Positions 28,530 through 37,593 are shown, counted from the first letter of the stretch. The stretch is DNA of 64,000 bases from Actibacterium sp. (GCA_016278325.1 JADQCB010000008.1:83772-147771); one strand, 5' to 3'. Translations and numbers: made by a program. Notes: generated by a model from the letters alone, not told the origin.

Positions 28530-29446
28530 GCAGCCCCCTTTACGATACGTTGATGGGCGACGGCCAGCCCGGCGCGAGCGGGCTCATCCCGGTCGAACCG
28601 CACAGCGGGCGCGTCGCTGGCCTCAAGCGCGTCGATGTAGTGCGCGCAAAGCGCAGGGGCGCCCAGCACGACGACCGCGCGGCCCTGCCAGATCGACCGC
28701 GTTGCCGCCAGTTCCAGCCCCAGAAGAAGCCCCGACAACCGCGCCCGCGCCACCCCCGGCAAGGCGGCCCCGGCCGGATCCAGCATCGCTCGCGCCCGGA
28801 TCGCGAACAGCGCGGTGGCCACGCTTTCGGGTCGATCGCGCCCCTGCCCGACCGCCGCGGCAAAGGCCGAAGCGTCCCAGCCGGGTTCCATCACATGCCG
28901 CAGCACCGAATGTTCGGAATAGAGCGCGAAACTTTCCCCGGTCATGACGGTGTGAAATTCCCGAACGCAGCCCCCGCGCAGGATCACCCACTTGGTATGG
29001 GTGCCCGGCAGGCACAGCACCCCGTCGAACTGCGGCTCATGCGCCAGGAAGCCGGCGATCTGCGTCTCTTCGCCGCGCATCACATCGGGCGGTTCGGCCT
29101 GGCTCAGCCCCGCCAGCACATGCACCGCGATGCGGCCGTCGCGCGCCGGGGCACGCACCGGCAGCTGCGAAAGCGGGGAACAGGGAACCGGGGCATAGGG
29201 CGCCTCGATCCAGCCCTGCCGGGCCCCGGCCATGCCGCAGATCACCACGTCGGTCACCCGGCCCGGATCCAGCAAGGGCGCGGCCAGCGCCAGAAGCGCC
29301 GGTTCGAACCCGTCGGGGGTCAGCCGGGCCATGCCCTGATCGGACTCGCGCGCGGCCAGCACCGATCCGTCGGCGCGCATCGCCCACAGGCGCAGCGCCG
29401 AGGTTCCCCAGTCAACCGCGATCCAATCCGCCGTTTCCTTCGTCAT
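28526..29446 (-). CDS. dgoK: 2-dehydro-3-deoxygalactonokinase
   Basis: A 306-residue sugar-acid kinase of the DgoK family, which phosphorylates 2-keto-3-deoxygalactonate at C6. The N-terminal phosphate-binding motif is IAVDWGTSALRLWAM. Conserved inner segments include VVICGMAGARQGWIEAPY and CLPGTHTKWVIL. The length is usual. It is followed without a gap by dgoA, so the two consecutive steps are translationally coupled. Confidence 0.9.
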   Translation of the reverse strand: MTKETADWIAVDWGTSALRLWAMRADGSVLAARESDQGMARLTPDGFEPALLALAAPLLDPGRVTDVVICGMAGARQGWIEAPYAPVPCSPLSQLPVRAPARDGRIAVHVLAGLSQAEPPDVMRGEETQIAGFLAHEPQFDGVLCLPGTHTKWVILRGGCVREFHTVMTGESFALYSEHSVLRHVMEPGWDASAFAAAVGQGRDRPESVATALFAIRARAMLDPAGAALPGVARARLSGLLLGLELAATRSIWQGRAVVVLGAPALCAHYIDALEASDAPAVRFDRDEPARAGLAVAHQRIVKGAA

Positions 29447-29550
29447 GACGCGCGCCGCCCCCGTAACCTGTCGATCCGCGCGGCGGTCATAGCACGGCCG
29501 ACCCGCGCGTCACCCCCCAAAATCCGCCGATCCTGCGCGCGGCGCCCCCG

Positions 29551-31554
29551 TCACGAGGCACCGACAAGCGTGACCGGCTGGCTGCCACGCTCGGCCGCCC
29601 AGCTTTGCCGGGCCATCGTCGCGACCTCGGCAATCAGGTGTTCCGGCACGGCAGTGATGTCCTGGCGCGGGGGCACGGGATCGTCGTGGAACAGATAGAG
29701 CCGCGACGCGAACTGCTCGAACGGAAGCGATGCCTCGCCATGCCGTTCGCCATTGCCCGAGGTCGAGACCGTCACCCCGCCGCCCCAGTCCTGGCCACTG
29801 TCATTGTTGGGATTGTAGAAATAGACCCGCATCTGCCCGGTCTGATCCGTCGCGGCGCGCAGGATCGCGATGGCATGCCAGCCGACGAAGCGCGCATTGG
29901 CATCGGTCACGGCGACACCGGCCGGTTGCGGATGGATGACCGGACGGGCGCCGTTGAACCGGGGGTGATAGCTTTCGTAGAAGCGGGTGATGAAACCGTC
30001 GAAATCCGCCAGATTGCCGGTTGCCACATCGACCGCCACCAGGCATTCGCGCGCCACCCACCAGCCGTGGAATTCGGGGTTGATCCAGCGATGCGGATCG
30101 CCGCCACGCGGCGCGCAAAGGCGCCCCATCTCGGCATAGACCCGATCCAGATGCGGCACCAGCAGAACCGAGACCGGGTCGGCATCGATCGGGGCGCCGG
30201 CCGCCAGCCCTGCCGGCAGATCGGCCGAATTGATCGGCTGGCCCTCGAAATGCATCAGGATCGTGTCGAATTCCCCGGCCTGCGCGATCAGATGCAGCAG
30301 GAAATCCGGGTCGTTCAGGCCCCAGACCGCGATCGCGCGCGCCGATTGGCAGGTCGGGTTGGCGCCCTGTCCCACGCCCAACGGCTGGCCCAGCACGTCC
30401 AGCACCCCGGCCAGAAGACGGGCCTCGGGCGTGATCGTGCCTCCATAGGCAAGGCGCAGACGCTCGCGCACGGCGTCATGCAGGCGCAGGCGCATCTGCC
30501 CGCTGAGCGCCGGGGCGATCGGCAAATAATGCAGCACGCCGCGTTCCAGCAGCAGCGCGAGGCCATGAACCGATTGCGGCGTCTCGACGGTGACCGCCAT
30601 CTCGATCAGTTCGAGCACCAGTTCGCGGTAGTGGCGCCAGCAATCCTGCCCGGTCTGCCCCAGCCCCAGCGCCTCGGGCACCAGAAGCGCGTCCTGGTGT
30701 TCCGCGGCAAACCGCAGAAAGCCGGCATGGTAATCCGAGACAAGGCCGGTATCGTGCATCGCCCGGGCAAAGCCGGTTGCCTCGCGCAGCAGGCCGGCGT
30801 CGTCCATATGCGTCAGCCGTTCCAGATAGGCCTCGATTCCCGGATCGTCGAGACAGCCCGTCGTCGGCCCGAACAGGGCATTGACCAGGCGTTCGGCGCC
30901 CAGCCGCTCGCTGCCCGGCTCGCTGCCCTGCCGGTTCAGGGCGATCGCGATCTCGGTAATCATCTCCTTTACCGGGCCGATCTGGATCGGGCGTTGTTCC
31001 AGGATGCGCCAGATCTCGGCCACCAGAACGCCCAGCACGTCGCGCAGGCCGATATGATCGGCGATGAAACGCAGCAGCCGGGCGCGCAAATGCCCGTCGC
31101 CGGCAGAGGCGCGATCGGCCTCGCTGTTGGCGGCAAAGAACGATCGCAAGTTCAGCGCCAGCACCTGGGTCAGGAAATGGCGCGCATGATCGGCATGGAT
31201 ATTGGGATGCGTCGCGCGCCCCGAAGCAATGGCAAGAAGCCGCAGCAGGCTTGCGGCTTCCAGCCCGACGATCATCCTGTCGTCGCTTTCCAGCGTCCGA
31301 CCCACGATCTGCGGCAGCAGAATATCGGGATGGTCCCAATCCGACCCGTGGAACAGCCCGGCCGCATCCAGCCCTGGCGCGGCCTGATAGACGGCGTCGA
31401 GCCCACCGGGCATGGCAAGCATACGGGTCACGACTTCGAGCACCGGCTTCTGATGCCGGTACTTGGCGAAGGGGCGCGCCTGTTCCAGGCGCTCTGCCAC
31501 GACACCCAGCGTTTCACATACCCGCTGAATCTCGCCTTGAATTTCGGTCATCAT
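29551..31554 (-). CDS. large uncharacterised protein with a papain-like Gln-Cys-His-Asn arrangement
   Basis: A 667-residue cytoplasmic-looking protein with no signal peptide or membrane segment and no family I can name. Residues 1 to about 385 are mostly helical. The rest contains GQGANPTCQSARAIAVWG, with Gln396 exactly six residues before Cys402, as in the papain oxyanion Gln and nucleophile. Later comes FVGWHAIAILRA (His560), then VYFYNPNNDSGQDWGGG (Asn581), 21 residues after the His. This order and spacing resembles papain-like peptidases or transglutaminase-type enzymes. Two ATGs in a row (31554, 31551) follow GGTGGA. It lies 41 bp downstream of the ATP-grasp gene on the same strand. The enzymatic role is inference. 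Confidence 0.7.
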   Translation of the reverse strand: MMTEIQGEIQRVCETLGVVAERLEQARPFAKYRHQKPVLEVVTRMLAMPGGLDAVYQAAPGLDAAGLFHGSDWDHPDILLPQIVGRTLESDDRMIVGLEAASLLRLLAIASGRATHPNIHADHARHFLTQVLALNLRSFFAANSEADRASAGDGHLRARLLRFIADHIGLRDVLGVLVAEIWRILEQRPIQIGPVKEMITEIAIALNRQGSEPGSERLGAERLVNALFGPTTGCLDDPGIEAYLERLTHMDDAGLLREATGFARAMHDTGLVSDYHAGFLRFAAEHQDALLVPEALGLGQTGQDCWRHYRELVLELIEMAVTVETPQSVHGLALLLERGVLHYLPIAPALSGQMRLRLHDAVRERLRLAYGGTITPEARLLAGVLDVLGQPLGVGQGANPTCQSARAIAVWGLNDPDFLLHLIAQAGEFDTILMHFEGQPINSADLPAGLAAGAPIDADPVSVLLVPHLDRVYAEMGRLCAPRGGDPHRWINPEFHGWWVARECLVAVDVATGNLADFDGFITRFYESYHPRFNGARPVIHPQPAGVAVTDANARFVGWHAIAILRAATDQTGQMRVYFYNPNNDSGQDWGGGVTVSTSGNGERHGEASLPFEQFASRLYLFHDDPVPPRQDITAVPEHLIAEVATMARQSWAAERGSQPVTLVGAS

Positions 31555-31595
31555 TCCACCGATATTGTTATCCTGCTCGCCCGAACCTACAAGAT

Positions 31596-32822
31596 CTAGA
31601 GATAGAAATCGAGTTCCTCCTGGGCTTTCAGAAGATCGCGCAGCCGGTGCGGATCCTCGCCGAAGAAATAGGCCAGCCCCCAATGGGTTCCGAAAGCCGT
31701 GCGCTTGGTCACCTTCTGCTCCAACGGCTCGGCCAGTTCGTGATATTCGAAATAGGGATCATTGGCGGTCTCGTCGGGGACCTTCAGCTCGCTGACCACG
31801 CGACGGCGCGGATAGACGCCGAAACAGCCGGCATGGCCCTTGGCATCCTTGACCGGCGTCGGGAAGAAGGCGTCAAGCTCTTCCTGCGTGGCTTTCGGAT
31901 CGAAGGCCAGAACCATCCCCTGATAGCCGTTGAACCCGTAAGCGCGTTCGATCAGTTCCAGCGCGTTGAAGCCGGGGGGCCGATACGCGACCTCGCCGAA
32001 ATACAGATTGTTGTCCTTTGTCAGGAAATATTCGGGGTGGATGAAGCCGAAATCGATGTCGAAGGCCTCGATCAGCTTCTCGATCTCCGCGGTGATCCGT
32101 TCGCGGTGCTGTTCCAGCTCGGGCGTCGCGGGCACGAAGACCGAATAGCCCAGCGTCACGTATTCCGAGATGTTCATGAACTGGATCTTGCGATCCTTGA
32201 TCCAGGCCTCGACGGCGAATTCCCAGCCGTCGAGATGGCTTTCCAGCAGCGCCGGAAACTCTTCGTCGGGGATGTTGTCCACGTCTTCGGGGGTGCGCAC
32301 GACGCGATGCCCGGCGGTGCCGGACTTGTCGAATGCCTTGAAGTGGATCGGGTCATTCGGGTCGCCGTCGAGCTTGAGCAGGGTCTGGTTCACGCGTTTG
32401 AGAAAGCGGATCACGTCGCCGCGATCATGCGCTTCCTCGAAGACCCCGACCCGGATCCCGCCAAGCTGTGCCCGGCGCTTCATCAGCGATTTGTCGCGGA
32501 ACAGCATCGCCTGCCCCAGCAGGCGCGGATTGTTCAACAGAACCGCGTTCACGGCCCCGGCCCATTCCACGGTTTCCTCGAACAGCGGAATCGCGACATC
32601 CACGCCCTCGTCCTTCAGGTTCTGCGCCAACTCGTGCGAGCGTTCGTTCAGGCGGTCGAAATCCCAGGCGATGAAGGGGATGTCGTTCTTGGTGCAGTAA
32701 TCCTCGGCCCAGCCCGGCGCCACGACGACATATTTGCGGTCAAAGCGATCCACCGCGTCGATTGCATTGAGGCTCCAGCCCAGCAGGGCGACATAGCCTT
32801 TTTCGCTGTTCACGTTCGGCAT
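31596..32822 (-). CDS. ATP-grasp ligase of unknown substrate
   Basis: A 408-residue ATP-grasp protein. An N-terminal Rossmann-like region (YVALLGWSLNAIDAVDRF) leads into the ATP-grasp fold. Candidate nucleotide-binding lysines lie in RDKSLMKRR and HFKAFDKSGTAGHRVV (Lys162). The metal-binding strand is LYFGEVAYRPPGFNALEL (Glu277), typical of carboxylate-amine ligases. The C-terminal 110 residues are not recognised. Such enzymes make amide bonds between a carboxylate and an amine through an acyl-phosphate. The ATG at 32822 has AAGGAG upstream. It leads a two-gene unit with the papain-like protein; the substrate cannot be read from sequence. Confidence 0.82.
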   Translation of the reverse strand: MPNVNSEKGYVALLGWSLNAIDAVDRFDRKYVVVAPGWAEDYCTKNDIPFIAWDFDRLNERSHELAQNLKDEGVDVAIPLFEETVEWAGAVNAVLLNNPRLLGQAMLFRDKSLMKRRAQLGGIRVGVFEEAHDRGDVIRFLKRVNQTLLKLDGDPNDPIHFKAFDKSGTAGHRVVRTPEDVDNIPDEEFPALLESHLDGWEFAVEAWIKDRKIQFMNISEYVTLGYSVFVPATPELEQHRERITAEIEKLIEAFDIDFGFIHPEYFLTKDNNLYFGEVAYRPPGFNALELIERAYGFNGYQGMVLAFDPKATQEELDAFFPTPVKDAKGHAGCFGVYPRRRVVSELKVPDETANDPYFEYHELAEPLEQKVTKRTAFGTHWGLAYFFGEDPHRLRDLLKAQEELDFYL

Positions 32823-32951
32823 CTTTTTCTCCTTGGTCGAAGAAGCAACAGCTTGCCACAGGACCGAACCGCCAGGCACCGGTCGCGCAACATATGGGAG
32901 GGCGGGATATCCAACCCTGCAAGCGTCTTGCTTCGCATCAGGTCATTCCCC

Positions 32952-32981
32952 AGTATAAACAGAAAGAACGCCAAGTCACAA
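32952..32981 (-). promoter_or_regulatory. candidate promoter of the ATP-grasp operon
   Basis: On the minus strand TTGTGA (32981-32976) and TATACT (32957-32952) are separated by 18 bp and resemble -35 and -10 boxes. They lie in the least GC-rich part of the 243-bp gap upstream of the ATP-grasp gene. Transcription from here would leave a leader of about 120 bases. Confidence 0.35.
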
Positions 32982-33065
32982 CCGGAACGACCAGTCTGAA
33001 ATTATTATCGTTCCATTACCGCAACTTGCCGCCCTTTCTTTGCCTGAAAACGCTTGTCGCCGGGC

Positions 33066-33530
33066 CTATCGGATCGGGCCCTTGTCCTCCAGCGGCGGGA
33101 TCTTGTGATCGGCCGCGACGTCCATCTGGTGGTCGTCATGCGCATCGTCCGGCGCCGCGATCCAGTCCTTCGCCTTGTCCAGATCGGAATAGGCGAAAAC
33201 GCGCACCGGGCCGCGCATCATCGGCGCGAACATCTTCATGCCCATCCGGATCCAGTCGATATCGGTGACCACCGCGACCCGGGTGAAATCGCCAAGATGC
33301 ATCAGGCCCAGCTTGGCATCGTCCCAGGCGGCGCCGGCCGAGAACCCCTCAAAATCCGGCCCGACGACATAAAGCAGCCTGACCTTGCCTTCCTTGCCGA
33401 TGACGCCCTCGACGAAGGGGATCAGCTTGTCTTCATAGTCTTCGCGGCCGATATGCCCATGCGCCGAGACCGCGATCACATCCGCGGGGAACCCGTCGAG
33501 GATCTCGAAATACCCGTCCTTTTCCGTCAT
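33066..33530 (-). CDS. SpoIIAA-like (STAS/SEC14-type) protein
   Basis: A 154-residue protein of the SpoIIAA-like family, which shares the STAS fold (FEILDGFPADVIAVSAHGHIGREDYEDKLIPFVE..., RLLYVVGPDFEGFSAGAAWDDAKLGL). Family members are soluble proteins of unclear role, possibly binding lipids or acting in protein interaction. The tail (APDDAHDDHQMDVAADHKIP) is acidic and His/Asp-rich. The ATG at 33530 begins at the domain; the long open frame beyond it is the neighbouring gene read in another frame. No operon partner is obvious. Confidence 0.78.
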   Translation of the reverse strand: MTEKDGYFEILDGFPADVIAVSAHGHIGREDYEDKLIPFVEGVIGKEGKVRLLYVVGPDFEGFSAGAAWDDAKLGLMHLGDFTRVAVVTDIDWIRMGMKMFAPMMRGPVRVFAYSDLDKAKDWIAAPDDAHDDHQMDVAADHKIPPLEDKGPIR

Positions 33531-33640
33531 GGCCCGTCTCCCTTTCATTGCGTGGCTCGATGCACGGCCCGAAGGCCATGCCACAGATATGGGAACCGCC
33601 GGGTGAAGTTGAAACAGCAAGCCGGCGGCGGGAAAAGCGC

Positions 33641-34636
33641 TCAGGACAGTTTCAGGACGATCTTGCCGATATGCTGGCTGGTTTCCATGCGGGCATGGGC
33701 GTCGGCGGCCTGGTCCAGCGGAAACTCGGAATCCATCACCGGCGCCAGACGGCCCGCCGCCAGCAGCGGCCAGACCTTTTCGCGCAGTTCCGATGCGATC
33801 CGGGCCTTGGCCAGGTCCGATTGCGGCCGCAGGGTCGAGCCTGTCACGCTCAGCCGTCGCGCCATGATCTGGGCGAAATTCACCTCGGCTTTCGGCCCGG
33901 TCAGGAACGCAATGTGAACCATCCGCCCCTCGTCGGCCAAAGCCTTGATGTTGCGCGGGATATAATCGCCGCCCACCATGTCGAGGATCAGGTTCGCGCC
34001 GCCCTCGGCCTGAACCACCGCGACAAAATCCTCTTCGCGGTAATTGATCGCACGCTCGGCGCCCAGCCGGGTGCAGACGGCGCATTTTTCCGCTGATCCG
34101 GCGGTGGTGAAAACCCGCGCGCCGAAGATCCGGGCCAGCTGGATCGCCGTGGTCCCGATGCCCGAGGATCCGCCATGCACCAGGAATCGTTCGCCGGCCG
34201 TCAGCCCGCCGCGCATGAAGACGTTGGACCATACCGTGAAACATGTCTCGGGCAGGCAGGCCGCCGATCGCATGTCCATGCCATCGGGCACCGGCAGCGC
34301 ATGGGCCGCCGGGGTCGCCACATATTGGGCATAGCCGCCGCCGGGCAACAGGGCACAGACCTTGTCCCCGATGGCCCAGCCGGTGACACCGGCCCCCAGC
34401 GCCACGATCGTTCCCGCGCCTTCCAGCCCCGGCAGGTCCGAGGCCGTGGGCGGCGGCGCGTAGGCCCCCGCGCGCTGCAACGCGTCCGGCCGGTTGACGC
34501 CCGCATAGTCCAGCCGGATGACGATTTCGCCGGTGCGCGGCCGGGGCAGCGGGCGCTCCGCGGGGCGCAACACCTCGGGGCCGCCGGGGCGGGATATCTC
34601 TATCGCGCGCATGGTTTCGGGCAGGTCCATGATCAT
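33641..34636 (-). CDS. zinc-independent NAD(P)H:quinone oxidoreductase (PIG3-like)
   Basis: A 331-residue medium-chain dehydrogenase of the quinone oxidoreductase type. It has the nucleotide-binding motif FLVHGGSSGIGTTAIQLAR and the N-terminal segment MRAIEISRPGGPEVLRPAERPLP. It lacks the structural-zinc cysteine cluster of alcohol dehydrogenases. Members reduce quinones with NADPH. The ATG at 34636 overlaps the COQ9 stop by 4 bp and is therefore preferred to the internal Met codons. Coupling to a ubiquinone-biosynthesis gene fits a quinone-related role. Confidence 0.85.
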   Translation of the reverse strand: MIMDLPETMRAIEISRPGGPEVLRPAERPLPRPRTGEIVIRLDYAGVNRPDALQRAGAYAPPPTASDLPGLEGAGTIVALGAGVTGWAIGDKVCALLPGGGYAQYVATPAAHALPVPDGMDMRSAACLPETCFTVWSNVFMRGGLTAGERFLVHGGSSGIGTTAIQLARIFGARVFTTAGSAEKCAVCTRLGAERAINYREEDFVAVVQAEGGANLILDMVGGDYIPRNIKALADEGRMVHIAFLTGPKAEVNFAQIMARRLSVTGSTLRPQSDLAKARIASELREKVWPLLAAGRLAPVMDSEFPLDQAADAHARMETSQHIGKIVLKLS

Positions 34637-35343
34637 TCCTCTTGCCTGTCGCCCGCCAGCTGGCCGGGCAGATCCGTGCGTTTCGGGCGCGGCGCCCTGA
34701 TTTTCGACAGGGCCCAGTCGGGCCCGGCCAGCAGCGGCCGGAGCAGCGGGTTGGCCTTGACTTGCGCCTTGACCTTCTCGACCTGCATCACGTCATCGAC
34801 GCGACGGTCGAGGAATTCCCAGCTGCGCACATGGCCGGGGCTGTCATCGCCCAGCCAGAAAAGCAGGGTGCTGCCATAGACGCCCGACAGCGTCATCCGC
34901 TTGGTATACCAGTTCACGTCGTCGGAGCTGTCGCCCAGCGTGCGCCAGATCAGGTCGCTCGTGGCCCACAGCGCGCGGGCCCCATCGGCGGCGTATTGCG
35001 GCAAGGCGAACAGCGAAGACGCGCGGCGCACCGCTTCCTTGTCCTCGATCGCTTCCAGCCGGAACCGCACCGCGGTGGTGATCCGGTCGCGAAACCGCAA
35101 CGCCGACAGGTCGGTGGCCGCCAGCCGCGCAACCATCGCGCGGTCGCCGCGACGGTGCATCGCAAGCGCAAGGTCCACCGCCCCGCGCGGGCAGATGGCG
35201 CGCGCCAGCCCCGGCTCCAGCCGCGAATCGTCGATCGCGGCGCGGAAGGTCGCCGCGCTCCAGCCATCGAACGCCACATGCGGCAGCGCCGCGTCCAGCA
35301 GCGTCTGTATCACAGCCTCAGGCTCGGTCCCGGCTTCGGTCAT
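34633..35343 (-). CDS. COQ9-family ubiquinone biosynthesis protein
   Basis: A 236-residue protein of the COQ9 family. The C-terminal COQ9 domain is recognisable from TSDLIWRTLGDSSDDVNWYTKRMTLSGVYGSTLLFWLGD onward; the N-terminal half resembles a TetR-like helical fold. In eukaryotes COQ9 binds lipid and supports COQ7 hydroxylase in ubiquinone synthesis, and alphaproteobacterial homologues are thought to do the same. The gene overlaps the quinone oxidoreductase and is divergent from rpsU. Confidence 0.88.
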   Translation of the reverse strand: MTEAGTEPEAVIQTLLDAALPHVAFDGWSAATFRAAIDDSRLEPGLARAICPRGAVDLALAMHRRGDRAMVARLAATDLSALRFRDRITTAVRFRLEAIEDKEAVRRASSLFALPQYAADGARALWATSDLIWRTLGDSSDDVNWYTKRMTLSGVYGSTLLFWLGDDSPGHVRSWEFLDRRVDDVMQVEKVKAQVKANPLLRPLLAGPDWALSKIRAPRPKRTDLPGQLAGDRQEE

Positions 35344-35454
35344 CGGCGCCTCCTTTCCCCATCTCGGAGTGTAGACAAGCCAATCGTGCTTTGCTATGGG
35401 GACACTTCCTGCAACTTGACCGTAACTTCAACCTAGAAAGGTGGTGACAACCAC

Positions 35455-35661
35455 ATGCAGGTCAGTGTTCGCGACAACAACGTCGATCAGGCGCTTCGTG
35501 CCCTGAAGAAGAAGCTTCAGCGTGAAGGTGTCTTCCGTGAGATGAAACTCCGGCAGCACTTCGAAAAGCCTTCCGAGAAGAAAGCGCGCCAGAAGGCCGA
35601 GGCCATTCGCCGCGCGCGCAAGCTCGCCCGCAAGAAGGCCCAGCGCGAAGGTCTGCTTTAA
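35455..35661 (+). CDS. rpsU: 30S ribosomal protein S21
   Basis: A 68-residue, strongly basic ribosomal protein S21. The sequence [20 protein letters not shown] and the Arg/Lys-rich tail are standard. It is preceded by AAAGGTGGTGAC and followed 40 bp later by an intrinsic terminator, so it is a single-gene unit. Confidence 0.97.
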   Translation: MQVSVRDNNVDQALRALKKKLQREGVFREMKLRQHFEKPSEKKARQKAEAIRRARKLARKKAQREGLL

Positions 35662-35701
35662 GACCGACGATGCGAACCGGGGCGACGACCCCAGTGCGAC
35701 G

Positions 35702-35737
35702 ACCCCCGCGGCCCAGCCCCGGGGGTTTGTTGTTTTC
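35702..35737 (+). terminator. intrinsic terminator after rpsU
   Basis: A 7-bp stem, ACCCCCG pairing with CGGGGGT, with an 11-base GC-rich loop runs straight into TTTGTTGTTTT. It is 40 bp past the rpsU stop and about 108 bp before the convergent regulator gene ends. Confidence 0.8.
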
Positions 35738-35845
35738 AGGGCCCGATCGGCAGGCGTGGCACCGACATCTGGCCCGAAGTGCCGGCGCGCGACCGGGCCC
35801 GGGCTGATCGGCCCGGACGAACCGGGGTCGGAGAGGCACAACACA

Positions 35846-36304
35846 CTAAAGCGGCAGCGCGGTGGTCTTGAAAACGGTCTTGAGCGCGAAACTCGAATGC
35901 ATCTGCGCCACCCCCGGCAGGCGGGTAAGATGCTGGCGATGGATGCGGGCGAAATCCTCGCTGTCGCGCGCCGCGATCTTGAGAAGGTAATCGAAACTGC
36001 CGGCCATCAGGTGACATTCCAGCACGTCGGGGATCAGCCCGACCTGGCGTTCGAAACTATCCAGCAGGTCGTCGGCCTGGCTGGACAGGGTGATCTCCAC
36101 GAACACCGTCGTCGCGCGATCCATCTGCCGCGGATCCAGCAACGCGACATATTCGCGTATCGCGCCGCTCTTTTCCAGCCGGTGGACCCTGCGGTGGCAG
36201 GCCGAGGGTGACAGGTTGACCCGCTCGCTCAGCTCGGCATTCGAGATACGCCCGGCTTTCTGCAATGCCCGCAGGATGCGGCGATCCGTTTCGTCCAGTT
36301 CCAT
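35846..36304 (-). CDS. Lrp/AsnC-family regulator, probable AldR
   Basis: A 152-residue Lrp/AsnC-type regulator. It has an N-terminal winged helix-turn-helix (LDETDRRILRALQKAGRISNAELSERVNLSPSACHRRV) and a C-terminal ligand/oligomerisation domain (VFVEITLSSQADDLLDSFER..., AGSFDYLLKIAARD). It is divergent from the alanine dehydrogenase gene with 135 bp between. That is the usual arrangement of AldR, which activates ald in response to alanine. The assignment as AldR rests on that position. Confidence 0.88.
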   Translation of the reverse strand: MELDETDRRILRALQKAGRISNAELSERVNLSPSACHRRVHRLEKSGAIREYVALLDPRQMDRATTVFVEITLSSQADDLLDSFERQVGLIPDVLECHLMAGSFDYLLKIAARDSEDFARIHRQHLTRLPGVAQMHSSFALKTVFKTTALPL

Positions 36305-36375
36305 CTGCGCGCATGATCCTTCGATGTATTCGCGGGATTCGTGATTTTTCTTGCGGCAAAAGAGACGAGTGACGC

Positions 36376-36396
36376 CGAAATATCAATGCAATTTCG
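36376..36396. promoter_or_regulatory. dyad in the aldR-ald divergent region
   Basis: CGAAAT and ATTTCG form a perfect 6-bp inverted repeat with a 9-bp A/T-rich spacer, and the outer GC bases are near-symmetric. It lies 44-64 bp upstream of ald and 72 bp upstream of the regulator, a good place for an Lrp-type operator. Confidence 0.45.
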
Positions 36397-36439
36397 CGGC
36401 GTGGCGCGCAGAGTTCCGCAAGGACGAGGAGGAGTCGCC

Positions 36440-37558
36440 ATGCAGATCGGATGCCCGAAAGAGATCAAGCCGCAGGAATACCGGGTCGGGATGACCCCGA
36501 ATGCCGCGCACGAGGCCGTGGCCCATGGCCACAGCGTCCTTGTCGAATCAGGGGCGGGGCTCGGCGCGGGTTTCGCCGATTCCGATTATCTTTCCGCCGG
36601 GGCCGAGATCGCCGAGACGGCCGAGGATGTCTTCGCCCGGGCCGAAATGATCGTGAAGGTGAAAGAACCGCAGGCGGCCGAGCGCAAGCGGCTGCGCGAA
36701 GGGCAGATCCTGTTCACATATCTGCACCTGGCGCCGGATCCGGCGCAGACCCGCGATCTACTGGACAGCGGCGTAACCGCGATCGCCTATGAAACCGTGA
36801 CCGACGATCGCGGCGGCCTGCCCCTTCTTGCACCGATGTCCGAGGTCGCCGGCCGGCTGGCCCCGCAGATGGGTGCATGGACCCTGCAAAAGGCCAATGG
36901 CGGGCGCGGCGTTCTGATGGGCGGCGTGCCGGGCGTCGGCCCGGCCCGTGTGCTGGTGATCGGCGGTGGCGTGGTCGGCACCCATGCGGCGCGGATCGCC
37001 GCCGGGATGGGGGCGGACGTGACCGTGCTCGACCGGTCGCTGCCGCGGCTGCGCTATCTCGACGACGTGTTCGGCGGCGTGTTCAACACCGGCTATTCCT
37101 CGGCCGGGCTACTGGCCGAACACCTGACCCAGGCCGACATGGTGGTCGGCGCGGTCCTGATCCCCGGCGCGGCGGCGCCCAAGCTGGTGACGCGCGCACA
37201 GCTTTCGACGATGAAGCCCGGCGCGGCGTTGGTCGATGTGGCGATCGACCAGGGCGGCTGTTTCGAAACGTCGAAACCCACCACGCATGAAGACCCGATC
37301 TATGACGTGGACGGGATCATGCATTATTGCGTGGCCAACATGCCCGGCGCGGTGGCGCGCACCTCGACGATCGCGCTTGGCAACGCGACCATGCCCTACA
37401 TGCTGGCGCTGGCCGACAAGGGCTGGCGGCAGGCCTGCGCCGACGATCCCCACCTGCTGGACGGGCTGAACGTGCATGCCGGCCAGCTGACCTATTACGC
37501 GGTGGGCAAGGCGTTGGGGATCGACGTGGTCTCGCCCCAGCTCGTTCTCCGGCAGTGA
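36440..37558 (+). CDS. ald: alanine dehydrogenase
   Basis: A 372-residue NAD-dependent alanine dehydrogenase, which interconverts L-alanine and pyruvate plus ammonia. It shows the N-terminal [20 protein letters not shown], the VKVKEPQ substrate-binding lysine region, the nucleotide-binding loop [28 protein letters not shown] and the [19 protein letters not shown] region. The length is the family norm. The ATG at 36440 follows GAGGAGGAGTC; a longer open frame upstream would add an Arg-rich leader without family match. A terminator follows. Confidence 0.95.
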   Translation: MQIGCPKEIKPQEYRVGMTPNAAHEAVAHGHSVLVESGAGLGAGFADSDYLSAGAEIAETAEDVFARAEMIVKVKEPQAAERKRLREGQILFTYLHLAPDPAQTRDLLDSGVTAIAYETVTDDRGGLPLLAPMSEVAGRLAPQMGAWTLQKANGGRGVLMGGVPGVGPARVLVIGGGVVGTHAARIAAGMGADVTVLDRSLPRLRYLDDVFGGVFNTGYSSAGLLAEHLTQADMVVGAVLIPGAAAPKLVTRAQLSTMKPGAALVDVAIDQGGCFETSKPTTHEDPIYDVDGIMHYCVANMPGAVARTSTIALGNATMPYMLALADKGWRQACADDPHLLDGLNVHAGQLTYYAVGKALGIDVVSPQLVLRQ

Positions 37559-37564
37559 GGCGGG

Positions 37565-37592
37565 CGGCCCGCCGCACCCGGCGGGCCGTTTT
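37565..37592. terminator. intrinsic terminator between ald and mscL
   Basis: A perfect 10-bp stem (CGGCCCGCCG with CGGCGGGCCG) with a 4-base loop is followed by TTTT on the plus strand. It sits between the convergent ends of ald and mscL, so it may serve both. Confidence 0.8.
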
Positions 37593-37593
37593 C

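Noticed and set aside
29605..31599. A 664-codon plus-strand frame across the papain-like gene
   Set aside because: It is Arg/Gln/His-rich with no recognisable domain and no ribosome binding site, and it mirrors the minus-strand gene, which has a coherent partner upstream.
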